This document shows positions 27,510 through 38,262 of a stretch of DNA of 64,000 nucleotides, piece after piece (position 1 is the stretch's first letter; every line of letters begins with the position of its first letter). Under the pieces are notes generated by a model. That model saw nothing but the letters and a program-made list of their open reading frames with translations. It did not search any database and had not been told where the DNA came from. Origin of the DNA: Ignavibacterium sp. (GTDB lineage Bacteria > Bacteroidota > Ignavibacteria > Ignavibacteriales > Ignavibacteriaceae); NCBI GenBank assembly GCA_018335755.1, contig JAGXRK010000045.1, positions 62,001-126,000 on the forward strand. The letters are read 5' to 3'. Made by a program: the position numbers and the translations under genes.

Positions 27510-28892
27510 TCACAAATTAAAATACATTTTATATTCAAACGGATGAGGCATTGTACCGATAGAATGAATTTCTTCATTCTTTATTTTCACCCATTGGTCT
27601 ATCAGTTCATCAGTAAATATTCCGCCGCGTTTTAAGAATTCGTTATCTGCAGCCAGAGCATCCAGTGCTTCTGCAAGATTCCTCGGTAGGAAGTGTATCT
27701 TTTCTTTGTAATCATCGGATAAAAAGTTTTTATCAATGGGTCCGAATCCTTCTTTAACCGGATCAATTTTGTTTACAACGCCGTCTATTCCTGCAAGCAG
27801 CATTGCTACTGTGCACAGGTACGGATTAGCAGTTGCATCAGGCGGACGGTATTCAAATCTTGTTTCATCCGGATTTGAAATGTACTTAGGGATTCTTATT
27901 GCCGATGCGCGATTACCCTGTCCGTATGTTAGTGCAACGGGCGCTTCAAATCCCGGCACCAGTCTTTTATAGGAATTTGTACTCGGATTGGTGAACGCAG
28001 AAAGTGCGGGTCCGTGTTTCAGCATTCCACCGATAAAGTATCTGCCAAGTTCATTTATGTTTCCGTACTCCCCTTTTTTATAAAATGCATTCTTTCCCTT
28101 CTTTGTTAAATAAAAGTGAAGATGCATTCCATTGCCAGCCTGCTGATACATCGGCTTGGGCATAAAGGTTATGTACAATCCTTTCTGCTTTGCAAAATTG
28201 AAAAGGATGTATTTTGCAGTTACAATATTATCACCCGTATCAAGCAAGGTGCTGAAGTAAGTTTCGATTTCCTGCTGACCTCTTTCACCAACTTCGTGAT
28301 GGTGATACTTAACGTGAATACCTTTGGCCTTTAATAGTTTGCAGGCTTCGTCACGAAAGTCATCATACTCATCAAAAGGGTTTGCAGCGTGATATGCTTT
28401 TTTGTAAAACTCTTCCGCGTGTTCAACTTTGTAATAAGATGATGCTGTTCTTGTATCAAACTCTACATTTGAAAATATATAGAATTCAAATTCCGGTCCC
28501 CACCAGGATTGATCGCAGCCGGTGGTTTTTTTGAGAAGTGCTTCAGCTTGTTTTGCCAAATATCTTCCATCCTGATTAAATGGAGTTCTTTTTTCATCAG
28601 TCAAAACAATATGTGAATAAAAGCTGAGAGTGGGAGCTTCGCGGAATGGATCCATTTTCCCGGTTGCAAGATCCGGAATAAGGATCATATCGCTGTTCTC
28701 AACTTTTCTGAATCCATAACTGGAACCGTCGAAACCGACACCTTCCTTCAACAGCTTTTCAAGTATCTTGTCGTAATACGGAAGTGTTATGTGATGCAGT
28801 CTTCCCGTAAGGTCGATTGCTTTTAGATCGATGAACTCAACTTTATTTTTTTTAATTAAGTTCTTGCTTTCTTCGAGATGATTTTTTTTCAT
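27510..28892 (-). CDS. glnA: Glutamine synthetase, type I
   Basis: About 460 residues. It makes glutamine from glutamate, ammonia and ATP. Visible signatures are GVGFDGSSYGFRKVENSDM, the metal-binding GPEFEFYIF, NGMHLHFYL, and the GFEAPVALTYGQGNRASAIRIP segment near the active site. It lacks a clear tyrosine adenylylation motif as in E. coli. The track begins at 28922, but that ATG has no ribosome site. The ATG at 28890-28892 has AGGGG close upstream and gives MKKNHLEESKNLIKKNK, the usual N-terminal length before VEFIDLKAIDLTGRL. It stands alone, with a dispersed repeat upstream. Confidence 0.9.
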   Translation of the reverse strand: MKKNHLEESKNLIKKNKVEFIDLKAIDLTGRLHHITLPYYDKILEKLLKEGVGFDGSSYGFRKVENSDMILIPDLATGKMDPFREAPTLSFYSHIVLTDEKRTPFNQDGRYLAKQAEALLKKTTGCDQSWWGPEFEFYIFSNVEFDTRTASSYYKVEHAEEFYKKAYHAANPFDEYDDFRDEACKLLKAKGIHVKYHHHEVGERGQQEIETYFSTLLDTGDNIVTAKYILFNFAKQKGLYITFMPKPMYQQAGNGMHLHFYLTKKGKNAFYKKGEYGNINELGRYFIGGMLKHGPALSAFTNPSTNSYKRLVPGFEAPVALTYGQGNRASAIRIPKYISNPDETRFEYRPPDATANPYLCTVAMLLAGIDGVVNKIDPVKEGFGPIDKNFLSDDYKEKIHFLPRNLAEALDALAADNEFLKRGGIFTDELIDQWVKIKNEEIHSIGTMPHPFEYKMYFNL

Positions 28893-28950
28893 AATACCCC
28901 TGCGGATAAAGGATGTTTTCAAATAAATATTTTAATAAGAACAAAAATAA

Positions 28951-29084
28951 GGCTGTCTCACAAGTAGTGTTTTCTCGATAATTTTTCTGTCCCGATGTAT
29001 CGGGACAGAAAAAAACTCGAAAACCGGCAGTAATAAAAGGTTCTCGAGTAATGAAATGTATCGAGAGAACCTTTTGAGACAGCC
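28951..29084. repeat. Dispersed ~130-bp MITE-like repeat, copy A
   Basis: Ends are GGCTGTCTCA and TGAGACAGCC, perfect inverted repeats. Inside is a 15-bp perfect hairpin (TTTTTCTGTCCCGAT / ATCGGGACAGAAAAA, 2-base loop) and a second one (GGTTCTCGA / TCGAGAGAACC). Copies B (44907) and C (55346) share ends and interior. No coding capacity. It lies between enolase and glutamine synthetase, upstream of the glnA start. Flanking target duplications are not evident. Confidence 0.8.
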
Positions 29085-29094
29085 TCTTTAAATA

Positions 29095-30417
<1,323 letters not shown>

Positions 30418-30581
30418 TTATAAATAAATTGTAAAAAATAACCTGATAAAATTACTTAATAGTATTAAAGAATTAAAGTGAAAAGGTAAGGATTCGGTAT
30501 GATGTGCCAGGATTCACTTAATTTATTTTTAGGAATTACCTGCTGATTGAAGCACTAAGTGAACTGATAAACTTAAATCAG

Positions 30582-31802
30582 CTAATTTTTTAAGTACCTG
30601 AAATCCGAACCGCTGGGAGTTTGGAATACCTTTAAGTCAAACTGAGGAACAACAGCAAATATATGATCAAATATATCTGCCTGAATACCTTCATACTTTA
30701 CCCATTCCGTAGTTGAAGCGAAAACATATACTTCAATTGGAATTCCTGTTGGACCGGGATCTAAGTGACGTACCATAAATGTTAATCCTTTATTTACATC
30801 TTCCCGCTTTCTCAAATAATACTCAAGGTATTTTCTAAAAGTTCCGAGGTTTGTCAATCTTCTGCCATTGATAAGTTCAGATGCATCGATTTTATTTTCT
30901 ACATTAAACTTTTTTAATTCCTCAATTTTAGAATCAATATATTCTGTTATCAACTGATACTTTCTGAACTTTTTTATCATCTCATCATCGCAGAACTTAA
31001 CGCTGTTTACATCGATCAGAATTGAACGCTTGATCCTTCTGCTGCCGGTCATCTGCATACCGCGCCAGTTTTTAAAAGATTCCTCCAGCAGTTTATAGGT
31101 CGGAATTACTACTATTGTTTTATCCCAGTTTTGAACTTTAATGACATTTAAGGAAATATCTATAACATCACCGTCAGCGCCGAATTTCGGCATTTCGATC
31201 CAATCACCTTTTCTTATCAGATCGTAGGAATTAATTTGAATGCTTGCAACAAAAGAAAGAATAGTATCACGAAAAATTAAAAGGACTAGTGCGGAAGCGG
31301 CAGCAAGTCCGGCGAATAAATTCCATACGTTTTGTCCCGTAATTATTCCAATTATAAAGATGGCACCGAAAAAATAAGTGAATATTTTTGTTATCTGCAA
31401 ATATCCTTTAATAGGTCTTTCAGAACTCTTGCCAAGTCTTTCATAAACTTCGTTGTAGGAGGTAAGTACAGAACCAATTATCAGCATTATCATCAATACG
31501 ATAAGTATTGAGGAAACGAGATGTATGAAGTTTTCAAATTGAGGCAAAAGGTATGAAAATCTGTTTAATACATAAACAGGTGCAATAAGCGCAATACGTT
31601 TTACAAATTTTTCATTAAATACTATTTCATCGATTTCCGTTTTAGTTTTTGAAGTTATTTTCCGAATAACTTTGTTTGCAGCGAACTTCACGATGAAGTA
31701 AGCTATTATCGCTAAGCTGAATACACCAATGAACTTCAGGTTATAATATAAAACAGGGTACTGCTGAAACCAGCTGGAAATATTGTCGAACAGTTCTTGC
31801 AT
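30582..31802 (-). CDS. MscS-family mechanosensitive channel (YbdG-like)
   Basis: The 406-residue protein has about five hydrophobic segments in the first 190 residues. It then has the MscS pore-and-beta region: GLAAASALVLLIFRDTILSFVASIQI, DLIRKGDWIEMP and GADGDVIDISLNVIKVQNWDKTIVVIPTYKLL. These match the Gly/Ala-rich pore helix and the NWDxT turn of YbdG/MscM-type channels. A large C-terminal cytoplasmic domain follows. It would release solutes on hypo-osmotic shock at the inner membrane. No clear ribosome site. Convergent or divergent neighbours suggest a single transcription unit. Confidence 0.87.
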   Translation of the reverse strand: MQELFDNISSWFQQYPVLYYNLKFIGVFSLAIIAYFIVKFAANKVIRKITSKTKTEIDEIVFNEKFVKRIALIAPVYVLNRFSYLLPQFENFIHLVSSILIVLMIMLIIGSVLTSYNEVYERLGKSSERPIKGYLQITKIFTYFFGAIFIIGIITGQNVWNLFAGLAAASALVLLIFRDTILSFVASIQINSYDLIRKGDWIEMPKFGADGDVIDISLNVIKVQNWDKTIVVIPTYKLLEESFKNWRGMQMTGSRRIKRSILIDVNSVKFCDDEMIKKFRKYQLITEYIDSKIEELKKFNVENKIDASELINGRRLTNLGTFRKYLEYYLRKREDVNKGLTFMVRHLDPGPTGIPIEVYVFASTTEWVKYEGIQADIFDHIFAVVPQFDLKVFQTPSGSDFRYLKN

Positions 31803-31915
31803 AAAATAAAGTTATGTTTACTCAAAGATAATAAATGCACCGCAGTTTTTGTAGCAGAAATAACATGAATCATTAAAACTCAAATATCATCTCATTAACT
31901 AAAATTATCGTTTTT

Positions 31916-32221
31916 ATGAAAACAATCTCACAAATATTAAGTCTGGCAGAAAAGAACTACATAACTTTTCATAAATTGAATCTTGATGAAGTGATTAAAG
32001 ATTTTCACCTAATCTACGAAGCAGATACAGGAATATCTGATAAAATCAGAATTCTTAAAAAAGACGAAGGGTACTTTATACAGGAAACGACAAACAAAAA
32101 TGAAATTCTTTTCCGCAGAATGAAAAGCTTAACTGAAGCAGAAGAACTGGTTAAACATCGCCTTGAAATTTATGAAAAAATGTGGGATGGCTGCGGATGC
32201 AAAGTTGATTATTATTTATGA
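31916..32221 (+). CDS. Conserved-looking hypothetical protein
   Basis: The 101-residue soluble protein has no signal peptide. The sequence is mixed alpha/beta, rich in Lys and Glu, and ends in a WDGCGCKVDYYL tail. I do not recognise the family. Coding is supported by codon texture like its neighbours, and by position between two divergent gene groups 114 bases before the antiporter gene. The C-G-C pair could bind metal or be redox-active, but this is speculation. Confidence 0.55.
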   Translation: MKTISQILSLAEKNYITFHKLNLDEVIKDFHLIYEADTGISDKIRILKKDEGYFIQETTNKNEILFRRMKSLTEAEELVKHRLEIYEKMWDGCGCKVDYYL

Positions 32222-32334
32222 AAATGGTTCAAATTCCTTTAAATCTGCTTCTTTATATTCACTTCGTTTTTATTTAGCTTCGTACAAAAGTTTTTAATAA
32301 ATAGTAAAAACACCTGATCTATAAAAAATTAGTT

Positions 32335-34506
32335 ATGGAAATCTATAAAGAAATAGCTATTGCCGGTATCCATAATGATATTTTAAAATTGTTAATTCAG
32401 ATAGCCGTCCTGCTGATAACTGCCAGAATATTTGGTGAAATTGCCCAGCGAATTGGTCAACCCTCAGTACTGGGAGAAATTCTTGCGGGTATCATACTCG
32501 GACCATCATTACTTGGAAACCTTTTCCCTTTTATCCACGGCTGGGTAATTCCAATCACAGAGATGCAGAAAAGCCTGCTTGAAGTAATAACATTAATCGG
32601 TGCAATGTTTTTACTCTTAATAACAGGACTAGAAACCGACCTTCAGCTAATTAAACATCACGCAAAGAAAACTTTAGGAATTGCACTTGGCGAATTACCG
32701 TTTTCACTAGCATGCGGATTTGCCTTCGGCTTTTTAATTCCCAATTCCTTTCTTGTTGATCCTGATCAAAGACTGATCTTTGCAATGTTCATTGCAATTG
32801 CTATTTCACTATCAGCAATTCCGGTTATTGCAAAAGTTCTGATGGATTTGAAATTAATAAGAAGAGATATCGGACAGATCACTCTTGCTGTAGGAATGTT
32901 TGATGATACAGTTGCCTGGATTTTGTTGTCAATAGTTCTAGGACTAATTGGCGGTGAAGTTGTTTCTGTTGGTTCAATCAGCTTTTCTTTTTTTAAGGTT
33001 ATTCTTTTTGTTGGGTTGAGTTTTTTCATTGGCAAATTTATTGTAAGACATTTATTGGAATTCACACTTAACAAAATTTCTTCCAGGGATAAAATTCTAA
33101 CCTTAATCATAGTTTTTACATTTGCACTCGGAGCAATTGTGCAATCAATCGGTTTAGAAGCAGTGCTCGGTGCTTTTATTGCCGGAATAATATTTGCACA
33201 GCAGCCTTCAGTTCCAAAGGAATCTATCAATAAACTTGAAAGCACAACCTTTGGGATATTTGCTCCAATATTTTTTGCAAGTGCAGGGTTGAAAGTTAAC
33301 GCAATAGATCTCTTCAAACCTGAATTGATGCTTATAGGACTTGGACTAATCTCAGTAGCAATATTCAGTAAATTTGCGGGAGCCTACTTAGGTGCAAGAT
33401 TATTTGCAAGGACTGATCACTGGACTGCACTCAGTTTTGGAGCAGGGCTGAATGCAAGAGGCGCGATTCAAATTATTGTTGCAACCATCGGACTTTCATT
33501 CGGAATTCTTTCACAAGAAATTTACTCACTTATTATAATAACAGCTTTAGTTACATCACTAATGGCGCCTGTTATGTTAAGATGGACTTTAAAGCGAGTC
33601 AAACCGGAGGATGCAGAAATAAGAAGATTACAGCAGGAAGAACTTCTAAAAGATAATATTTTAACCAGGATTCATCGAGTTCTTCTGCCTGTAAGGAAAC
33701 GGGAGATCAGTCAGGCTAGTCCATCCAAATTAATTGAAGCAAGAATACTTGAACGACTTGGACGCAAGACAGATTTAAGCGTTACTCTTTTCACTATTTC
33801 CGGTGAAAGTGAGAAACAGGATAGTCAACAGTTCCTTAATACTCTTGCTGGATTTTTTAAAAAATTTCCTGTTACTAAAAAAGTAGTAGATAGTAAAAAT
33901 ACACTTGAGACTATACTTGAAGAAGTTAGAAAAGATTACCATCTATTAATTCTTGGAGCAACAGAACGAAATAAAAACCAGAATTTATTATTCAACCCGA
34001 TTGTAGATAATCTTGTAAGATTTGCACCTTGTCCAAGTATCGTGGTTCAAAGCAGTAATGTTTCTGATGACTGGAGACCGAGCAGAATTTTAGTCCCTAC
34101 AAACGGAAGTCTTGCTTCCAAACGAGCGGCTGAAATTGCCTTCGGTATTGCTTATCATGATCATGATCAGGTTCACATACTCAATGTAATTGAAGCGAGG
34201 AAAGATTTTTCCTCTTCAATCGATTTTGAGGGAAGTGTAACCGAGCGCAGATTTACATTTGCTCATCAAACAGTTGCAGAGTTAAAAAAACTTGGTGAAT
34301 CTTTAAATGTAAATACATTTACCGAAATTGAAGTCGGTGAAGAACCCGATGCTGTAATTTTAAAGATGGCGTCAGAAAAAAACTTCGATTTAATAATTCT
34401 TGGCACTGATATAAGACCGGGAGCAGACAAATTATATATGGGTCCAAGAGTGGAGAAGATCCTAAGTAATTGTACCTGCCCTGTGCTGGTTGTTAATTCG
34501 GTTTAA
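32335..34506 (+). CDS. CPA2-type cation/proton antiporter with two C-terminal Usp domains
   Basis: 723 residues. The first about 430 residues form a 12-13 segment Na+/H+ (or K+/H+) exchanger of the CPA2/KefB type, with GEILAGIILGPSLLG, the FDDTVAWILL ion-binding region (paired acidic residues) and LGAFIAGIIFA. From about 455 there are two universal-stress-protein-like domains. The second (about 583-722) has ILVPTNGSLASKRAAEIA and LIILGTDIRPGADKLYMGPRVEKIL with the ATP-loop pattern. The tandem Usp tail suggests nucleotide-dependent gating. No TrkA-N domain is present, unlike KefB/KefC. Gene stands alone on the plus strand, convergent with pgi. Confidence 0.85.
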   Translation: MEIYKEIAIAGIHNDILKLLIQIAVLLITARIFGEIAQRIGQPSVLGEILAGIILGPSLLGNLFPFIHGWVIPITEMQKSLLEVITLIGAMFLLLITGLETDLQLIKHHAKKTLGIALGELPFSLACGFAFGFLIPNSFLVDPDQRLIFAMFIAIAISLSAIPVIAKVLMDLKLIRRDIGQITLAVGMFDDTVAWILLSIVLGLIGGEVVSVGSISFSFFKVILFVGLSFFIGKFIVRHLLEFTLNKISSRDKILTLIIVFTFALGAIVQSIGLEAVLGAFIAGIIFAQQPSVPKESINKLESTTFGIFAPIFFASAGLKVNAIDLFKPELMLIGLGLISVAIFSKFAGAYLGARLFARTDHWTALSFGAGLNARGAIQIIVATIGLSFGILSQEIYSLIIITALVTSLMAPVMLRWTLKRVKPEDAEIRRLQQEELLKDNILTRIHRVLLPVRKREISQASPSKLIEARILERLGRKTDLSVTLFTISGESEKQDSQQFLNTLAGFFKKFPVTKKVVDSKNTLETILEEVRKDYHLLILGATERNKNQNLLFNPIVDNLVRFAPCPSIVVQSSNVSDDWRPSRILVPTNGSLASKRAAEIAFGIAYHDHDQVHILNVIEARKDFSSSIDFEGSVTERRFTFAHQTVAELKKLGESLNVNTFTEIEVGEEPDAVILKMASEKNFDLIILGTDIRPGADKLYMGPRVEKILSNCTCPVLVVNSV

Positions 34507-34525
34507 GCAAAACATTTTTCTTTCG

Positions 34526-36196
34526 TTAAACAGAATTAGTTATTGTTTTAAGATTATTATTTCCAATATCAATCGTCATCACTTTTCTTTTATTATCAAT
34601 CAAAGCCTGTCTGTCGCCAAAAGCCTGAGCGGTTTTGAGCACCCCGAATGTAATCGATGATTTATCTTCAACCGGATTATCAGGAATCGGCAAATCGTCA
34701 GAAACGTTTGATATAATTTGAATGAACAATCCGTTGCCGGCATCACCCTTATGAAGCTGACCTGTTGAGTGGAGGAATCTTGGACCATATCCGATTGTTA
34801 CAGGTACTTTGTATTTCTTATGTATTCCGGCTCTTAAATGGTTTAATGCTTTATCTGTTTCAATATCTGGTTTGAGATAAGCTTGTATGGCCACATAGCT
34901 TTTTCCGGATTGACTCTGAGCAAGAAAATTATTGAATGCATCTTTAAAGTTTTTTGCTGAAATATCGCCATAGACTTTAATATCATTTTCAACCAAATCC
35001 GGAATCATTTCAGGCATTTCGCCGGCTTCCATATAATTTTCAATAAACTTGCGTGCAATAATCTTCGCCTGCTCAACATTGGGCTGGTCGAAAGGCTGCA
35101 CATTCATTCTCCATCCTGCAACTGATGTCGCAAACTCCCATCTGTAAAATTCAGCGGCAAGATCATAAAGATCATTCCATACAATTTCAATTACCGGGAA
35201 TCCTGCTCTTTTCAGTTCATCAGTTTTTGTTTGATAAGAATTATCATTATTTAATTTGATATAAACAAATAAACGATCATTATCATAAAATTCCGGAGAT
35301 AATATTTTTTCTCCGTCAACCGGAAGAATTCCTTTTCCGTTTTTACCTGTACTTTCGGCAATAAGCTGTTCAACCCAGGAGCCAAAACTTTTTATTTGTT
35401 CAGAAAGAATAAAGGTGAGTTTATCAATTCCCTTTTCGGCTAACTCCCCGATTACACAACCAAGTTTAGCACTTAAATTACTCTTATTATTAAGTTTGGA
35501 TTCCTCAGCAACATATTGCGCACGATCTAAGAAAGTATTCAGATCGATTCCGACTAATGCCGCAGGAACGCAGCCGAACAAAGAAAGGACGGAAAATCTT
35601 CCTCCGATATCCGGATCATTAAGAAAAATTTTTCTAAAACGTAATTCTTCAGCAATTTTCTGTAATCCGCTTCCGGGATCGGTTATTGCAATGAAGTGAT
35701 TTCCAACTTTCTCTTTACCAATTTTTTCTGCGACAAAGTTGTAAAAGAATTTCATAAACGAAAATGTTTCAACGGTACCGCCGGATTTTGTTGATACGAT
35801 GTAAAGAGTTTTTTCAGGGTTAAGAGTATCAGCAAAATGTTTAACTGCACCAGGATCAGTACTGTCTAATACTGCCAGATCAAGAAATCCTTTCTCTAAA
35901 CCAAAAGTTAAACGGAAAACTTCAGGGGCAAGACTTGATCCTCCCATTCCCAGAAGTAAAGCGTTAGTAAAACTATCCTGCCGGATAGATTCTACAAAAT
36001 CCGTAATTTCCTTCAAAGAATTTTTTGTTGCTGCGGGACTATCCAGCCAGGCTAAACGATTAATTATTTCATTAGGATCATCGCTCCACAGTGTATGATC
36101 CTTTTTCCAGATACGATTGATTACATCTTCCTGTAATAATCTATTAAAAGTATTATTTACATCCTGTTCAAATTTACCTAATGAGTATTTGATCAT
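34526..36196 (-). CDS. pgi: Glucose-6-phosphate isomerase
   Basis: The 556-residue protein has two SIS domains. It has LGMGGSSLAPEVFR, the phosphate-binding STKSGGTVETFSFMKFF and VTIGYGPRFLHSTGQLHKGD near the C terminus, where the catalytic His lies. It interconverts glucose-6-phosphate and fructose-6-phosphate. The sequence resembles the isomerase half of bifunctional transaldolase/glucose-6-phosphate isomerase proteins rather than E. coli Pgi. It begins one base after the transaldolase stop codon (TAA-A-ATG), so the two are translated together and may be a split or unfused version of that fusion. Confidence 0.92.
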   Translation of the reverse strand: MIKYSLGKFEQDVNNTFNRLLQEDVINRIWKKDHTLWSDDPNEIINRLAWLDSPAATKNSLKEITDFVESIRQDSFTNALLLGMGGSSLAPEVFRLTFGLEKGFLDLAVLDSTDPGAVKHFADTLNPEKTLYIVSTKSGGTVETFSFMKFFYNFVAEKIGKEKVGNHFIAITDPGSGLQKIAEELRFRKIFLNDPDIGGRFSVLSLFGCVPAALVGIDLNTFLDRAQYVAEESKLNNKSNLSAKLGCVIGELAEKGIDKLTFILSEQIKSFGSWVEQLIAESTGKNGKGILPVDGEKILSPEFYDNDRLFVYIKLNNDNSYQTKTDELKRAGFPVIEIVWNDLYDLAAEFYRWEFATSVAGWRMNVQPFDQPNVEQAKIIARKFIENYMEAGEMPEMIPDLVENDIKVYGDISAKNFKDAFNNFLAQSQSGKSYVAIQAYLKPDIETDKALNHLRAGIHKKYKVPVTIGYGPRFLHSTGQLHKGDAGNGLFIQIISNVSDDLPIPDNPVEDKSSITFGVLKTAQAFGDRQALIDNKRKVMTIDIGNNNLKTITNSV

Positions 36197-36197
36197 T

Positions 36198-37295
36198 TTA
36201 TTTTACTTTCTTAAGTGTTTCAACTTTTTCGGAAATACTTTTCAGCAGTGAGTCAAAAGAATCAGCGAAGGATTTAACTCCATCTGTCTGAAGTTTATCG
36301 GTTATTTTATCAATATCAATTCCAAGATGAGCTAATTTTGTTAGTTGCTCTTTTGCTTCCCTAAGATTTTTATCGAGTGTAACTGATAATTTACCGTGAT
36401 CAAGAAATGCATGAAGAGTGGCAGGTGGAATTGTGTTAACAGTTTCAGCTCCGATCAGTTCATCAACATATAGTGTATCAGGATAGTCAGGATTTTTAGT
36501 TCCGGTGCTTGCCCAAAGGAGTCGCTGAACTCTTGCTCCTTTGCTCTTTAATTTATTCCACCTTTCTCCAGAAAAAATTTCGTGAGAAAGTTCATAAGCA
36601 ACTTTTGAATTAGCAATCGCAATCTTTCCCTGCAGTTCCTTATTACCAATTGCTTCAAGCTCTTTATCGCAGTAAGTATCAACACGACTGACAAAAAATG
36701 ATGCAACCGAAGCAATTTTACTTACATCACCGCCAGCCGAATCAAGTTTTTCAAGACCCTTAATGTAAGCCTCTGCAACCAGTTTATAATTTTCATTACT
36801 GAATATTAAAGTTACGTTAACATTTATGCCTGATCCTATTACTTCAGTTATTGCCGGAAGTCCTTCCACAGTGCCGGGTATCTTAATCATTATATTCGGA
36901 CGGTTAAGAGTTTGGAATAATCGTTTTGCCTGTTCAATCGTTTCTTTTGTTTTATTCGCAAGATGAGGACTGACTTCTATGCTAACATATCCATCGTATC
37001 CAATTGTATTTTTATAAACAGGAAGAAGCAGATCGGCAGCCATTCCGATATCTTTAAGCGCTAATGATTCATAAATTTCTTCTGTGGAAAGATTTTCAGC
37101 AAGAAGTCGACGGATATCATCATCATAATCCGTACTTCCGGAAATAGCTTTATCAAAGATTGTTGGATTGGATGTCATTCCTCTCAAACCCATATCAATA
37201 AGTCGTTGAAGTTCACCAGAAGTAATAAGATCACGTTTTATATAATCAAACCATATCGATTGTCCGAGTTCAGCAAGTTCCGTCATTTTTGACAT
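36198..37295 (-). CDS. tal: Transaldolase
   Basis: 365 residues, the length of the transaldolase part in bifunctional Tal-Pgi proteins. Visible are QSIWFDYIKRDLI, GMTSNPTIFDKAI, the VSIEVSPHLA strand, the catalytic-Lys region NIMIKIPGTVEGLPA and NVTLIFS. It transfers dihydroxyacetone between sugar phosphates in the non-oxidative pentose phosphate pathway. An AGAGGAT site precedes the ATG. First gene of a two-gene operon with pgi; ribose-5-phosphate isomerase A is encoded elsewhere in the window. Confidence 0.93.
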   Translation of the reverse strand: MSKMTELAELGQSIWFDYIKRDLITSGELQRLIDMGLRGMTSNPTIFDKAISGSTDYDDDIRRLLAENLSTEEIYESLALKDIGMAADLLLPVYKNTIGYDGYVSIEVSPHLANKTKETIEQAKRLFQTLNRPNIMIKIPGTVEGLPAITEVIGSGINVNVTLIFSNENYKLVAEAYIKGLEKLDSAGGDVSKIASVASFFVSRVDTYCDKELEAIGNKELQGKIAIANSKVAYELSHEIFSGERWNKLKSKGARVQRLLWASTGTKNPDYPDTLYVDELIGAETVNTIPPATLHAFLDHGKLSVTLDKNLREAKEQLTKLAHLGIDIDKITDKLQTDGVKSFADSFDSLLKSISEKVETLKKVK

Positions 37296-37392
37296 TTCAT
37301 ATCCTCTTTCGTTATTTTGCTTTGAGATTTTATTTGCAAAGTTAATTATAGCTAAGGAATTATTTAAGTGATAAGAAATATTTTAGTGTTAA

Positions 37393-38217
37393 ATGACTGT
37401 TAACATCAAAGAAAAAATACTCAACAACAAAACCAATCTCATAATTCTGCTTTACGCTGTACTTATGGGTATTGCAGGAATATTCGATCTTCAAATTTCA
37501 GAATCATTGGTCAACAGAAATTCCGGGTGGGCAAAAGTTATTGAGGATTATGGTGAACTTCCCGGAATAATTACCATTCTCACTGCAATATTTATTTATC
37601 ATAAAAAGAAGAAGCATTCATCAAATGCCCGTACCATTTTGTACAGTTTCATTCTGACTTATTCAGCATTTATGCTTTTTAGTTATACCGGTATTGTATT
37701 ATTTAAACCTTTTCTGAACTCATTTTATCCTGTAATTATTTTTGCTTCTGTTTTAATGCTTATATCAGTGGTTCTTGTAAAAAAATTGAAAGTTGATTTT
37801 TCAGAAACAGCATTTTATTTCTCAAAAGTTGTTTTACTGATGGGAATATTCGGATATGTTTTATTTGTGCAGCCTTTAAAAATTTTCTGGGGCAGAGTAA
37901 GATTCAGAGATCTTGAACCGCTATTTACTGATTTTACAAACTGGTACGTTCCGAATGGTATAACCGGAAGCGATTCATTTCCCTCCGGCCATTCTGCAAT
38001 GGGATTTGTACTGATTTCATTTTTCATATTATTCAGAAATAAAAATTTTAACGCGAAGTTTGTTATCTATTCTTTTGCCTTGATCTGGGCAGTAGCAGTT
38101 GCAGCCAGTAGAGTAGTAATTGGTGCGCATTTTCTTTCTGACGTTATTGTCGGATCAATGGGAATGATGTTCGTTTACTTATACTTTTCTAAACCGGAAA
38201 GAGCTAAAAATATTTAA
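37393..38217 (+). CDS. PAP2-superfamily membrane phosphatase
   Basis: 274 residues with about six membrane segments. It shows the three phosphatase motifs of the PAP2/acid phosphatase fold: KIFWGRVRFRD, GSDSFPSGHSAMGF (catalytic His) and SRVVIGAHFLSDVIVG. Likely substrates are membrane lipid phosphates such as undecaprenyl diphosphate or phosphatidic acid; sequence does not decide. No Shine-Dalgarno site before the ATG. Divergent from the tal-pgi operon by about 97 bases. Confidence 0.85.
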   Translation: MTVNIKEKILNNKTNLIILLYAVLMGIAGIFDLQISESLVNRNSGWAKVIEDYGELPGIITILTAIFIYHKKKKHSSNARTILYSFILTYSAFMLFSYTGIVLFKPFLNSFYPVIIFASVLMLISVVLVKKLKVDFSETAFYFSKVVLLMGIFGYVLFVQPLKIFWGRVRFRDLEPLFTDFTNWYVPNGITGSDSFPSGHSAMGFVLISFFILFRNKNFNAKFVIYSFALIWAVAVAASRVVIGAHFLSDVIVGSMGMMFVYLYFSKPERAKNI

Positions 38218-38262
38218 ACCGGAGCAGCAATTAACGAGTAACAATTAACGATCTCCCCTTTT

